This document shows, piece by piece, positions 8,579-17,176 of a stretch of 64,000 nucleotides of DNA. Below the pieces are notes generated by a model, which saw only the letters and a program-made list of their open reading frames with translations, was not told the origin of the DNA and made no database searches. Positions within the stretch are counted from its first letter, which is position 1, and every line of letters starts with the position of its first letter. The DNA comes from Halalkalibacter nanhaiisediminis (GTDB lineage Bacteria; Bacillota; Bacilli; Bacillales; Bacillaceae_D), in NCBI RefSeq assembly GCF_007830185.1, contig NZ_VLKZ01000001.1, positions 310,001 to 374,000 on the forward strand, read 5' to 3'. A program made the position numbers and the translations under genes.

Positions 8579-8739
8579 ACCAACTAAACATCACTACCCA
8601 TAACGAAATATTGTTGCACCCCGTCCAAATCCTAGCACTCAAATTGCTTGGCTATTTTCCCTGCATTTGAAATAAAAATAAGGAGGCAACAACGAAAACA
8701 AAAAGGCTCTCACGTCACCATTTTAAGAAGAACATCACA

Positions 8740-8868
8740 TTAAAGCGTGTTTCCTAAAAAAGCGACAATGGCTCCGACTGCTACTGCAATGAGCGGAAAA
8801 AGAATAAATGTCATCATAAACTTCTTGCGCTGCTTTTTCTTATGTACTTCTTCAGGTGTTAAAAACAT
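8740..8868 (-). CDS. Small single-pass membrane protein (42 residues)
   Basis: The gene starts at the ATG at 8868, behind GGAGGAGATTTC, rather than at an upstream in-frame ATG. The product begins MFLTPEEVHKKKQRKKFM, and its C-terminal half is a single hydrophobic helix (about residues 19-40) ending GNTL. The basic stretch before the helix would keep the N-terminus in the cytoplasm. It has no recognised family and no obvious partner. Confidence 0.65.
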   Translation of the reverse strand: MFLTPEEVHKKKQRKKFMMTFILFPLIAVAVGAIVAFLGNTL

Positions 8869-9084
8869 GAAATCTCCTCCAACATTGATTATCATCACAC
8901 GGAGGCCCATATGCGGTAGCTGGCTGGCATGATGACAGGTCGTCACTTTAGCCCCTATAGCTTTGCGTCATCAACTTTCGCAAATTTTGCCCTTATCGTA
9001 TGATTTACATCTTATGTATCGGTCATAAATAAAAAAGTGTTTAAAATGATGAAGAATTTAAGTCTTAAGGCCTACATCCAAACG

Positions 9085-9112
9085 AAAAAGACCCCAAGCT
9101 TCACACCTAGAG
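9085..9112 (-). terminator. Terminator of the 41-residue membrane protein
   Basis: On the minus strand CTCTAGG pairs with CTTGGGG, with G-U pairs, then TCTTTTT. It begins inside the last codons of the gene. Confidence 0.55.
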
Positions 9113-9232
9113 CCCTACATTCAACACCACTATCAGAAAAAATTTGATCCAACCAACTATCGATAACCATAGTGGAATACTTAGTATCGTGCCCCATACT
9201 AGTCCTAACATAAAGTTACCTTGATGATTCAC
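9107..9232 (-). CDS. Very small hydrophobic protein (41 residues)
   Basis: A minus-strand frame with a GTG start preceded by AAGGGAG. The product begins MNHQGNFMLGLVWGTILSI and continues as one or two hydrophobic helices to NVGL. The good ribosome site and a terminator at the stop codon support a real gene. The family is unknown; a small membrane peptide is all that can be said. Confidence 0.5.
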   Translation of the reverse strand: MNHQGNFMLGLVWGTILSIPLWLSIVGWIKFFLIVVLNVGL

Positions 9233-9296
9233 TATCACCACTCCCTTACCTGTCATTATGGGGCGGTAACAGTATCTTTATACCAATTAGCACTAG

Positions 9297-9827
9297 CTAT
9301 CGTCCTAATGCTGCTTCTAGTGCGGCTATTTCTTCAGCAGTAAATCTCGAATAAGCGATTTGAATGGCTGTAGCTTTTTGTTCAGGTGTCAGGCCATTTG
9401 CTGCAACGCGATGATACATTGCAATCTCTTCTTCAGTGAATCGACTCAACCCAAATTGTATTGCCTCTTCTCTTGAAGAAAAGTGTAGCCCAGAAGGTTG
9501 CTCCTGCGATTGTTTGGCATCATGTACCAGATCTTCTTCCATTTCATGAGTTGTTTCTGTCTTTGGAGTCGTCTCTTGTTGTGGGTGCGTACCCGCTTCT
9601 TGACCTTGAACGATTTCTTCCTGATCACGATGTTTATTCTCAGATGTATCAGCTTCTTCATTAACTACTACAGAAGTATCTTCATGCGTTTCTAGTTGAT
9701 TCGTTTCTTCCTTATCAGAAGTAAGTTGAATATTTTCCTCAACACTCATGCTTCCAAATACAAAGATAGCAATGATCATCAAGCCACCAATCGAAAAAGG
9801 AATAAGTAACTTCTTATTTTTCCTCAT
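9297..9827 (-). CDS. Membrane-anchored acidic protein with a tandem C-terminal motif
   Basis: A 176-residue product using the ATG at 9827, where GGAAGGAG sits eight bases upstream; the in-frame ATG at 9848 lacks a site. MRKNKKLLIPFSIGGLMIIA is an uncleaved signal anchor. A long Glu/Gln/Thr-rich low-complexity stretch (residues 25-110) follows. The last 60 residues hold two related units, EEAIQFGLSRFTEEEIAMYH and a second one ending AYSRFTAEEIAALEAALGR. The repeated SRFT(A/E)EEIA core suggests a small helical binding module outside the membrane. Function unknown. Confidence 0.7.
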   Translation of the reverse strand: MRKNKKLLIPFSIGGLMIIAIFVFGSMSVEENIQLTSDKEETNQLETHEDTSVVVNEEADTSENKHRDQEEIVQGQEAGTHPQQETTPKTETTHEMEEDLVHDAKQSQEQPSGLHFSSREEAIQFGLSRFTEEEIAMYHRVAANGLTPEQKATAIQIAYSRFTAEEIAALEAALGR

Positions 9828-9902
9828 ATTGACAACTCCTTCCATCATAAATATACACAGAGATCAATCAAATGAAAAGTCATAGGCAAAGTCCTTAATC
9901 TC

Positions 9903-9960
9903 TTACCACCTAGTTAGTAGTTGGTAGTTAGCAACTACCTACCCCCTAACCAACTAACCT
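9903..9960. repeat. CTAACCAACTA-family repeat cluster 1
   Basis: Dense copies and inverted copies of TAGTTGGTTAG / CTAACCAACTA, for example TAGTTAG-TAGTTGG and CCCCCTAACCAACTAAC. It lies in the 9828-10160 gap upstream of the tyrosine phosphatase. The rest of that gap is AT-rich with nothing else recognisable. Confidence 0.6.
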
Positions 9961-10160
9961 AAAATGTCGAATAGTGTAGAAATGACTATCATTATGGAGA
10001 ATGGATAGAAAAATTGAGAAATAAATGAAATATTAACTTAAAAATGCTCGAATTCCATCTGAAAACATGGTAGATTATTAGAAGATATTATATCAAAAGA
10101 CCTATAATTTTAACTGAATAATTCAAATGATGCTAAATAAAGAAAGAAAGAGTGATAGCG

Positions 10161-10925
10161 ATGATTGATATTCACAGCCATATCCTCCCATCGCTAGATG
10201 ATGGAGCGAATTCGATCCAGCAAGCAATTGAAATGGCCAAGCAAGCCCAAGCCCAAGGTATTTACGCCATGGCAGCCACTCCACATCATATGAACGGTAG
10301 CTTCACGAACGTAAAAGAAGACATCGAACAATACATAAAAGAACTAAATCAAGTGCTAAACGAACATAGCATTGATCTAAATATCGTGGCAGGACAAGAA
10401 GTACGTCTTTACGGCGAAATCGTTGATGACTACAAAAAAGGCGACATTCTCACAATTAATCATTCACGATATGTACTTGTCGAACTGCCGTCAGACCATG
10501 TTCCTGCCTATACAGCGAAAATCTTTTATGATTTGCAGCTAGCGGGAGTGAAGCCCATTATTGCTCACCCTGAACGCAATCGTGAAATAGCTGCCAACAC
10601 AAATAAGCTCTATGAACTAGTTGAACAAGGAGCTCTAGCACAGCTGACTGCATCAAGCCTGACAGGCCGCTTCGGTAAGAACATCAAGAAACTATCTGAG
10701 CAACTCATCGATCATCAGCTCGTACACTTTCTAGCATCCGACACACATAACACAACATCACGACCAAATGACTTACAAGCCGCTTATCAAACAATGGAAA
10801 AGACGTTTGGTATGGATACGGTCTACTATATTCAAGAAAATGCCGAGACTCTTTTATATGGAGACACGGTATATGCAGAGCCTCCAAGCAGAATTAAGAA
10901 AAAGAAATTTCTCGGAATCTTTTAA
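10161..10925 (+). CDS. ywqE: PHP-family protein-tyrosine phosphatase (YwqE/CpsB type)
   Basis: A 254-residue PHP-domain metallophosphatase that removes phosphate from bacterial tyrosine kinases and their targets, controlling polysaccharide synthesis. The metal-binding signatures MIDIHSHILPSLDDGA (residues 1-16), ATPHH, AHPERN and SDTHN are all visible. A GTG three codons upstream is an alternative start. Unusually, no transmembrane modulator or BY-kinase (YwqC/YwqD-like) lies beside it, so its partner must be elsewhere. It is the first gene of the exopolysaccharide locus, followed by its own terminator. Confidence 0.88.
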   Translation: MIDIHSHILPSLDDGANSIQQAIEMAKQAQAQGIYAMAATPHHMNGSFTNVKEDIEQYIKELNQVLNEHSIDLNIVAGQEVRLYGEIVDDYKKGDILTINHSRYVLVELPSDHVPAYTAKIFYDLQLAGVKPIIAHPERNREIAANTNKLYELVEQGALAQLTASSLTGRFGKNIKKLSEQLIDHQLVHFLASDTHNTTSRPNDLQAAYQTMEKTFGMDTVYYIQENAETLLYGDTVYAEPPSRIKKKKFLGIF

Positions 10926-10979
10926 GAAAACTTTATGAGCCCAAGCTCTCACCCGAGGATGCAAAAGCTTTATCCTTTT

Positions 10980-11022
10980 TCTAACCAACTAACAACTAGC
11001 GACTAGTAACTAGTAACCAACT
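10980..11022. repeat. CTAACCAACTA-family repeat cluster 2
   Basis: CTAACCAACTAACAACTAG, then GACTAGTAACTAGTAACC, in the gap between the phosphatase and the structured leader. ACTAGTAACTAG overlaps a short palindrome. Confidence 0.55.
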
Positions 11023-11046
11023 TTTACACAGAAAAACAGGATAATT

Positions 11047-11071
11047 ACTAGCTAGATAGCTAGTTTTTTTG
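11047..11071 (+). terminator. Terminator after the tyrosine phosphatase
   Basis: ACTAGCTA-GA-TAGCTAGT (11047-11064) is a perfect stem followed by seven T residues. Confidence 0.8.
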
Positions 11072-11174
11072 AAATGAGAAAAGTTTGTTATCGACTAAAT
11101 ATGTTGAGATGAGGAGAGGTCATGTGCATCTGTTTATTATATTGAATAGATGTGTCTACTCAAGTTTTTCTCAT

Positions 11175-11415
11175 TATTTACGGTTATGTCTCCTACCCGG
11201 TATTGTTGGAGGCACTCGATAATCCTGTGGGTGGAATGAAATCATTCCACCTTAGGCGCTGTGTTGCCAGTGGGATGATGTGAGGGGAGGTTAAATGCCT
11301 CAGGGGAGAGATCCCCAAGAATAGTAGTAGATAAAGGATAATCTGATACTTACAAGGTAAGGCTTTAACCAGCATTTCTTCCTAATGGTAGGTAGGGAAT
11401 GGTCGTTAAAGTGAC
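11175..11415 (+). ncRNA. Structured leader upstream of epsC, candidate EAR (epsC) RNA
   Basis: The 11072-11486 gap has no gene but is packed with helices: TGTCTCC/GGAGGCA (about 11187-11213), GGTGGAATGA/CATTCCACC, GAGG/CCTC, GGGGA/TCCCC, and a long final hairpin whose arms CTTTAAC (11363) and GTTAAAG (11405) close over CATT.CTTCC/GGTAGGGAATG. In B. subtilis the EAR element lies just before epsC and acts as a processive antiterminator. Here the same gene follows at the same place. The assignment rests on position and structure; a covariance search would decide. Confidence 0.6.
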
Positions 11416-11445
11416 AGATTGCACTACATTTTAATGTTTTGAAGC

Positions 11446-11470
11446 ACCTAGTAACTAGCAACTAACAACA
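11446..11470. repeat. CTAACCAACTA-family repeat cluster 3
   Basis: CACCTAGTAACTAGCAACTA followed by ACAAC, ending directly before the epsC ribosome binding site. Confidence 0.5.
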
Positions 11471-11486
11471 GAAGGGAGGCACCACC

Positions 11487-13307
11487 ATGACCTATAATAA
11501 AAGATTAGCTGTTCTTGTTTTTGTTGATTCAATGATTGTGATATTCTCCATATACATAAGTAACTTTATTCTATTACCAACAGGAAATGTTTTTTCTTCT
11601 GCCTTATTCGTCAGTGCGGTGACTCTTCTGATTGGTCACCATGTCTTTGCCCATAAGTACAAGCTCTACAAGCGTGTTTGGCAATATGCGAGTATAAGTG
11701 AACTATCATCGATTGTGAAAGCCGTGACGTTTTCAGTCATCCTGACAGCGATTGTTCAAATGATCGTGATTCAAGACACCTATTCCCGCACCTTAGCGAT
11801 TACATGGATGATGCATATTCTTTTCATTGGTGGTTCTCGTTTTGCTTGGCGAATGTATCGAAGTCAGTATATAAAGCCACGTGAAGACCGTAAAAGAACA
11901 CTCATGGTTGGTGCGGGTGCAGCTGGGATTATGGTCGTACGTGATTTGAAAAATAATTCCGATGCTGAGCTTGAGCCAGTTGCCTTTGTTGACGATGATG
12001 TTAGAAAGCATCGCCTTGAAATTATGGATGTTCCTGTTCTAGGTGGTACAAATGAAATGGCAGACATTGTTCAGAGCAACAATATTGAACAGATTATCAT
12101 TGCCATTCCTTCATTAAATAAAGAGGGCTTGAATCAAATCTTTCAAGAATGCTCGAAAACAAAAGCAAAGACGCAGATTCTCCCACGGATGGAGGACCTT
12201 ATGCTTGGAAACGTTGAGGTCCATCAATTCCGTGACGTGGAAGTAGAGGATTTGCTAGGACGCGAGCCGATTCAGCTTGATATAAATGGCATTGCTGAAT
12301 ACATTACCGATAAAACCGTTCTCGTCACAGGTGCAGGAGGTTCGATTGGATCGGAAATCTGTCGCCAGCTTGCACGCTTTACACCGAAACAGCTTGTGTT
12401 ACTCGGTCACGGTGAAAATAGCATCTATTCAATCGAGATGGAACTAAGCCGAAAATTGCCTGACTTGAACATCGTCACAGAAATCGCCGACGTACAAGAC
12501 CGAGAAAAAATGTTCTCCATTATGGCAGCGAGACAGCCGCACGTTGTCTTCCATGCAGCGGCTCATAAGCATGTCCCACTAATGGAACGGAACCCAGAAG
12601 AAGCCGTTAAGAACAACGTCATCGGAACAAAAAATGTTGCCGAAGCAGCTAGTAGAGCCAAGGTAAACACATTTGTGATGGTATCGACGGATAAGGCTGT
12701 TAATCCAACAAGTGTCATGGGCGCAACAAAGCGAATTGCTGAAATGGTCGTCCAGCATATGGACATGATTAGCGACACCCGATTCGTAGCGGTTCGCTTT
12801 GGAAATGTGCTTGGCAGTCGCGGAAGTGTGATCCCATTATTTAAGCAACAAATTAAGAACGGTGGACCCGTAACGGTGACGCACCCTGATATGGTTCGCT
12901 ATTTTATGACCATTCCTGAAGCATCAAGACTCGTCCTTCAAGCTGGGGCGCTTGCTGATGGTGGTGAAGTATTTGTCCTTGATATGGGCGAGCCAGTGAA
13001 GATCGTCGACTTGGCACGTAACCTAATTAAACTATCAGGCTATACAGAAGACGAAATTCCAATCGAGTTTAGCGGAATCCGCCCAGGGGAAAAGATGTTT
13101 GAAGAACTGCTTGGCAAAAACGAAGTCCATGATGAACAAGTCTATCCGAAGATTTATCGCGGCAAGACACCAGAAGTAAACATCAATGTGACGTATGATT
13201 TAGTTGAAAGATTTCAAGATCAATCAAAAGAAGAATTACGGAAGCACCTATTAGATATTGCTAATTTCCGAGTGAGGGAATTGGTGGTGCTTGGTCGGGT
13301 GGAGTAG
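11487..13307 (+). CDS. epsC: EpsC/CapD-type UDP-GlcNAc 4,6-dehydratase
   Basis: A 606-residue membrane-bound nucleotide-sugar dehydratase, the usual length for EpsC/PglF/CapD. Four N-terminal membrane helices (residues 8-115) precede a first Rossmann fold (VGAGAAG at 141-147) and the catalytic SDR domain (TGAGGSIG at 281-288, STDKAVNPTSVMGATK at 400-415). The SDR tyrosine is replaced by methionine before GATK, as is normal for this long subgroup. It makes UDP-4-keto-6-deoxy-GlcNAc, the first step to UDP-diacetylbacillosamine, continued here by EpsN and EpsM. The start follows GAAGGGAGG. Confidence 0.93.
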   Translation: MTYNKRLAVLVFVDSMIVIFSIYISNFILLPTGNVFSSALFVSAVTLLIGHHVFAHKYKLYKRVWQYASISELSSIVKAVTFSVILTAIVQMIVIQDTYSRTLAITWMMHILFIGGSRFAWRMYRSQYIKPREDRKRTLMVGAGAAGIMVVRDLKNNSDAELEPVAFVDDDVRKHRLEIMDVPVLGGTNEMADIVQSNNIEQIIIAIPSLNKEGLNQIFQECSKTKAKTQILPRMEDLMLGNVEVHQFRDVEVEDLLGREPIQLDINGIAEYITDKTVLVTGAGGSIGSEICRQLARFTPKQLVLLGHGENSIYSIEMELSRKLPDLNIVTEIADVQDREKMFSIMAARQPHVVFHAAAHKHVPLMERNPEEAVKNNVIGTKNVAEAASRAKVNTFVMVSTDKAVNPTSVMGATKRIAEMVVQHMDMISDTRFVAVRFGNVLGSRGSVIPLFKQQIKNGGPVTVTHPDMVRYFMTIPEASRLVLQAGALADGGEVFVLDMGEPVKIVDLARNLIKLSGYTEDEIPIEFSGIRPGEKMFEELLGKNEVHDEQVYPKIYRGKTPEVNINVTYDLVERFQDQSKEELRKHLLDIANFRVRELVVLGRVE

Positions 13308-13329
13308 TAGTCAAAGTAGTAAAAAACAG

Positions 13330-13368
13330 AGCCATTTCCTTTGTGATAAAAGCAGGGAATGGCTTTTC
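13330..13368 (+). terminator. Terminator after epsC
   Basis: AGCCATTTCCT (13330-13340) pairs with AGGGAATGGCT (13354-13364), followed by TTTTC. Confidence 0.85.
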
Positions 13369-13377
13369 TTATTTGGT

Positions 13378-13433
13378 CATTAGGGGTTAGTTGGATAGGA
13401 AAGTCAACCTCTACCCACCTAACCAACTAGAAA
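13378..13433. repeat. CTAACCAACTA-family repeat cluster 4
   Basis: GGGGTTAGTTGGATAGG on the left and CCTCTACCCACCTAACCAAC on the right form an imperfect inverted pair filling the space between the epsC terminator and the galU ribosome site. Confidence 0.55.
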
Positions 13434-13449
13434 AAAGGAGACTAAGCGC

Positions 13450-14331
13450 ATGAAAAAGGTAAGAAAAGCCATTATTCCAGCAGCGGGCCTTGGAACAAGA
13501 TTTCTTCCAGCAACGAAAGCCATGCCAAAAGAAATGCTGCCGATCGTGGACAAACCAACGATTCAATATATTGTCGAAGAAGCGGTCCAATCTGGAATTG
13601 AAGATATTATCATTGTGACAGGTAAAGGAAAACGTGCGATTGAAGATCACTTTGACCATGCCTTTGAATTAGAGCACAACTTACTCGAAAAAGGGAAAAT
13701 CGATTTATTGGAGAAAGTTCAATATGCTTCTAACATGGTCGATATTCATTACATCCGTCAAAAGGAACCTAAAGGATTAGGACATGCCGTATGGTGTGCA
13801 CGTAAATTTATTGGAGATGAACCGTTTGCTGTATTACTAGGCGATGATATCGTCAAAGCGGAGAAGCCTTGTTTAAAGCAACTGATCGAGCAGTACGACG
13901 AAACGTTATCATCGGTGATCGGTGTCACTTCCGTACCAGACGAAGAAACACATCGATACGGAATTGTCGATCCAATCACGAAAGTAGGAAGACGATACAG
14001 TGTCAATCAATTCGTTGAAAAACCACCACAAGGCACAGCCCCGTCTAATCTTGCTATTATGGGACGTTACATTTTAACGCCAGAAATCTTTATGTTCCTC
14101 GAACAACAAGAAGTAGGAGCTGGTGGAGAAATTCAACTCACCGACGCTATTTCAAAACTAAACGAAATCCAACGCGTATTCGCCTACGATTATAAAGGGG
14201 ACAGATACGATGTTGGAGAGAAACTAGGATATGTAAAAACAACAATAGACTTTGCCCTACAAAATAATGAGTTGAGAGCAGATGTACTTCGTTATCTTGA
14301 GGAAGTTATGAATAGGGAGAAGGTAAAGTAG
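13450..14331 (+). CDS. galU: UTP-glucose-1-phosphate uridylyltransferase
   Basis: A 293-residue GalU/GtaB enzyme that makes UDP-glucose from UTP and glucose-1-phosphate. The nucleotide-binding signature [20 protein letters not shown] (residues 7-26) and [13 protein letters not shown] are intact, as are the GDD (LLGDDIV) and VEKP motifs. Start fixed by AAAGGAG. In this locus it supplies UDP-glucose for the UDP-glucose dehydrogenase and for glycosyltransferases. It is flanked on both sides by CTAACCAACTA repeats. Confidence 0.95.
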   Translation: MKKVRKAIIPAAGLGTRFLPATKAMPKEMLPIVDKPTIQYIVEEAVQSGIEDIIIVTGKGKRAIEDHFDHAFELEHNLLEKGKIDLLEKVQYASNMVDIHYIRQKEPKGLGHAVWCARKFIGDEPFAVLLGDDIVKAEKPCLKQLIEQYDETLSSVIGVTSVPDEETHRYGIVDPITKVGRRYSVNQFVEKPPQGTAPSNLAIMGRYILTPEIFMFLEQQEVGAGGEIQLTDAISKLNEIQRVFAYDYKGDRYDVGEKLGYVKTTIDFALQNNELRADVLRYLEEVMNREKVK

Positions 14332-14430
14332 GGGGTAGTTGGTTGGTTAGTTAGTTGGATAGGTTTAAGATCGTCCTACCCACCTAGTAGCTACCCAACT
14401 ACCCAACTATCCCCCTAACCAACTAATAGC
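14332..14430. repeat. CTAACCAACTA-family repeat cluster 5 (long inverted repeat)
   Basis: The left part, GGGTAGTTGGTTGGTTAG, and the right part, with CCCAACTACCC and CCCCCTAACCAACTA, can fold into a long imperfect hairpin right after the galU stop. No T-tract follows. It is the richest copy of this repeat family. Confidence 0.65.
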
Positions 14431-14463
14431 AGCTTCCTCCCATCTATAAGGCGGTAATTTTTA

Positions 14464-14589
14464 ATGTGCAAATACAAGCTAACTTGCTTTAGAAAATTAC
14501 ATAATAGAGGTATCACCTTAATCGAAGTGATTGCAGTTCTTACTATTTTAGGAATACTAGAAACTCGGTTTTGGGTGGTTATGAAGTGA
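14464..14589 (+). pseudogene. Truncated type IV prepilin-like peptide (41 residues)
   Basis: The frame encodes MCKYKLTCFRKLHN, then RGITLIEVIAVLTILGILE, then an unrelated 8-residue tail. R-G-(I)-TLIEV followed by a hydrophobic helix is the class III signal recognised by prepilin peptidases such as ComC. Real pilins continue for 60 or more residues, so this looks like a gene remnant cut just after the helix. AAGGCGG lies nine bases before the ATG, so it might still be translated. It sits alone between galU and epsN, flanked by repeats. Confidence 0.6.
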
Positions 14590-14659
14590 AAATCTATTTC
14601 GTATTTGATTGGTAGATTGAATAGATATTACGAGAGGGAATAGGAAAAGGATAAAGAGT

Positions 14660-14745
14660 ATTTAGTTGGCTAGTAGTTAGGTGGTCAGAAAATGATTTAT
14701 AATTCCTAACCAACTAAGCACTAACCAACTAACGACTAATAATGG
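14660..14745. repeat. CTAACCAACTA-family repeat cluster 6
   Basis: TTAGTTGGCTAGTAGTTAGG on the left; CCTAACCAACTAAGCACTAA and CCAACTAACGACTAA on the right. It ends at the epsN ribosome binding site. No copies are seen after this point. Confidence 0.6.
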
Positions 14746-14757
14746 AAGGAAGTCTAG

Positions 14758-15891
14758 ATGATGGAGTCGACAAAAGTGAAAGAAAGAATATTCCTCTCTT
14801 CACCGCATATGAGTGATGAAGGTTATGAAATGGAATATGTAAAGGAAGCATTTGATACAAACTGGATCGCTCCTCTTGGGGAGAACGTAAATGGATTTGA
14901 AAGAGAACTAGCAGAAAAAGTTGGATCTAAAGCAGCAGCAGCACTTTCTTCAGGAACGGCAGCTATTCACTTAGCATTAAGAGCTGCAGGAGTCGGTGAA
15001 GGGGATATTGTATTCTGTCCAACGCTTACTTTCTCAGCAACTGCTAATCCAATTATCTATCAAAATGCGATCCCTGTTTTTATCGATAGTGATTATGAAA
15101 CATGGAATATGAGTCCAAAAGCTTTGGAAGAGGCCTTTGAGAAGTATCCAGAAGTAAAGGCAGTCATTGTTGTTCATCTATATGGTTTATCCGCTGATAT
15201 GGATAAGATCATGGAGATTTGTAAGAAGCATAATGTAGCGGTTATAGAAGATGCTGCTGAGTCACTGGGTACTTACTATAAAGGTAAGCATACTGGAACT
15301 TTCGGTGACTATGGTATCTTCTCTTTTAATGGAAATAAGATTATCACTACTTCTGGTGGTGGGATGCTTGTTTCAAATAATGAAGAGCGCATAGCAAAGG
15401 CTAGATTTTGGGCAACTCAATCTAGAGATCAAGCAAGGCATTATCAACATAGTGAATTAGGGTTTAATTACCGGATGAGTAATGTTGTTGCTGGGATTGG
15501 TAGAGGACAGCTTAAAGTGTTAGATCAAAGAGTTGACAAAAAGAACTACATTTTTGAGTTTTATAAGAGGGAACTTGGTGGGCTAGAAGGTATTGAATTT
15601 ATGCCTAGTAATGAATGGAATGAACCGAACTATTGGTTAAGCTCGATAACTTTGTCCGGTAAAGTTAGACCTTTAGATATATTCGATGCATTGGAAGCTG
15701 AGAATATTGAGTCAAGACCCGTTTGGAAACCGATGCATTTGCAACCTTTCTTTGAGAAATACGACTTTATTGGTGAAAGTGTATCGGAGAAATTGTTTGA
15801 GAATGGTGTATGTTTGCCGTCTGATACGAAGATGACGGATGAGGACTTAGAAAGAGTTGTAGAGACTATTAAGGGGTTGTGGTTTAGGTAA
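14758..15891 (+). CDS. epsN: EpsN/PglE-type PLP sugar aminotransferase
   Basis: A 377-residue DegT/DnrJ/EryC1 aminotransferase, which uses PLP and glutamate to put an amino group on C4 of the 4-keto sugar made by EpsC. The PLP aspartate is D165 (VIEDAAES), and the Schiff-base lysine is K194 in FNGNKIITTSGGG. SSGTAAIHLAL binds the cofactor phosphate. A GGAAGGAAG site precedes two adjacent ATGs, at 14758 and 14761. Its stop overlaps the next start by one base (TAATG), so epsN, epsL and epsM are translationally coupled. Confidence 0.92.
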   Translation: MMESTKVKERIFLSSPHMSDEGYEMEYVKEAFDTNWIAPLGENVNGFERELAEKVGSKAAAALSSGTAAIHLALRAAGVGEGDIVFCPTLTFSATANPIIYQNAIPVFIDSDYETWNMSPKALEEAFEKYPEVKAVIVVHLYGLSADMDKIMEICKKHNVAVIEDAAESLGTYYKGKHTGTFGDYGIFSFNGNKIITTSGGGMLVSNNEERIAKARFWATQSRDQARHYQHSELGFNYRMSNVVAGIGRGQLKVLDQRVDKKNYIFEFYKRELGGLEGIEFMPSNEWNEPNYWLSSITLSGKVRPLDIFDALEAENIESRPVWKPMHLQPFFEKYDFIGESVSEKLFENGVCLPSDTKMTDEDLERVVETIKGLWFR

Positions 15892-16535
15892 TGAATAATT
15901 CCAAAGGTGGTATTTATAGAAGATTTGTAAAAAGACCGATGGATTTCATGCTATCATTAATCGCCATTATTGTTCTTAGTCCGGTACTTCTAGTAGTTGC
16001 AATTCTTGTGAGAACGAAATTAGGTAGCCCTGTTCTTTTCAAGCAAAAGAGACCTGGGCTTAATGAAGAGATTTTTATGATGTATAAGTTTAGGACTATG
16101 ACTGATGAGAAAGATGATAAAGGGGAGTTATTACCTGATAGTGTTAGGTTAACGAAGTTTGGTAGGTTGCTACGTTCTACATCTCTTGATGAACTTCCGG
16201 AACTTTTTAATATTTTGAGGGGGGATATGTCTATTATTGGCCCTAGACCATTATTAGTACAGTACCTGCCTCTTTATAATGAACATCAAAAGCGCCGTCA
16301 TGAAGTGAGGCCAGGGTTATCGGGGTTAGCACAGGTTAGTGGTAGAAATGCAATCAGCTGGGAAGATAAATTTAATCTTGATGTTGAGTATGTGGATAAT
16401 GTAAGTTTCATTGAGGATTGGAAGATAATATTTTTGACCGTAAAAAAGGTTTTCGCTAGAGAGGGTATAAATTCAGAAACTGCTGCAACAATTGAGCCTT
16501 TTAAGGGAACCAAGAAGGAAAGAATGGAAATATGA
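15891..16535 (+). CDS. epsL: EpsL/PglC-type phosphoglycosyl transferase
   Basis: A 214-residue monotopic phosphoglycosyl transferase (bacterial sugar transferase family). It moves a sugar-1-phosphate, probably diacetylbacillosamine phosphate, onto undecaprenyl phosphate and so primes the repeat unit. An N-terminal reentrant helix (residues 17-38) precedes the signatures KRPGLN, YKFRTM, STSLDELPELFNILRGDMS and GPRPLL. The DE pair in SLDELPE is the catalytic dyad. It overlaps epsN by one base and epsM by four (ATGA). Confidence 0.92.
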   Translation: MNNSKGGIYRRFVKRPMDFMLSLIAIIVLSPVLLVVAILVRTKLGSPVLFKQKRPGLNEEIFMMYKFRTMTDEKDDKGELLPDSVRLTKFGRLLRSTSLDELPELFNILRGDMSIIGPRPLLVQYLPLYNEHQKRRHEVRPGLSGLAQVSGRNAISWEDKFNLDVEYVDNVSFIEDWKIIFLTVKKVFAREGINSETAATIEPFKGTKKERMEI

Positions 16536-17155
16536 ATAACAAACTTTTAATAATTGGTGCTAGCGGCCACGGAAAAGTAGTTGCGGATATTGCAATAAAA
16601 ATGAATAAATGGCACAGTATTGCTTTTTTAGATGACGACAAAAGCATCAAATCATCAATGGATTTAGAAGTCATTGGGACTTCAGATGATGTTTTTACTC
16701 ATTTAGATGAGTACGAAATATTTGTAGGTATTGGAAGTAATACTACGAGACAAAAGATTCACGAGATGCTTGAAACATTTGAGGCTAGTATTCCAGTTTT
16801 AATTCACCCAAACGCAGTTATAGGATCACAAGTAGATATAGGAATCGGCACAGCTGTTATGGCGGGAGCAATTATTAACTGCTGTACCATAATAGGAAAG
16901 GGCTGCATCGTTAATACAGGTTCTACAATAGACCATGATAATTTCATCGAGGATTTTGTGCATATATCACCAGGATCACATTTAGCAGGCACGGTCAAAG
17001 TTGGAAAAGGAACTTGGTTAGGTATCGGCAGTGTAGTAAGTAATAATATAAACATCACTAACGGATGCAAGGTAGGTGCTGGTTCTGTTGTGGTTAAGGA
17101 CATATCAGAACCCGGAGTTTATGTTGGGGCACCTGCAAAAAAGTTAGACTACTAA
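16532..17155 (+). CDS. epsM: EpsM/PglD-type sugar O/N-acetyltransferase
   Basis: A 207-residue left-handed beta-helix acetyltransferase that acetylates the 4-amino sugar from EpsN to finish UDP-diacetylbacillosamine. Residues 1-90 form a Rossmann-like binding domain (IIGASGHGKVVADIA), then hexapeptide repeats, with the catalytic histidine in STIDHDNFIEDFVHISPGSH, and a VYVGAPAKKLDY ending. Overlap with epsL by ATGA indicates coupled translation. Confidence 0.9.
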   Translation: MNNKLLIIGASGHGKVVADIAIKMNKWHSIAFLDDDKSIKSSMDLEVIGTSDDVFTHLDEYEIFVGIGSNTTRQKIHEMLETFEASIPVLIHPNAVIGSQVDIGIGTAVMAGAIINCCTIIGKGCIVNTGSTIDHDNFIEDFVHISPGSHLAGTVKVGKGTWLGIGSVVSNNINITNGCKVGAGSVVVKDISEPGVYVGAPAKKLDY

Positions 17156-17176
17156 ATATAGTAAGGGAGAAATCAC

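Noticed and set aside
11187-11322. Cyclic-di-GMP riboswitch, tmRNA, 6S or RNase P RNA in the epsC leader
   Set aside because: None of the conserved cores of these RNAs that I know is visible; position before epsC favours EAR.
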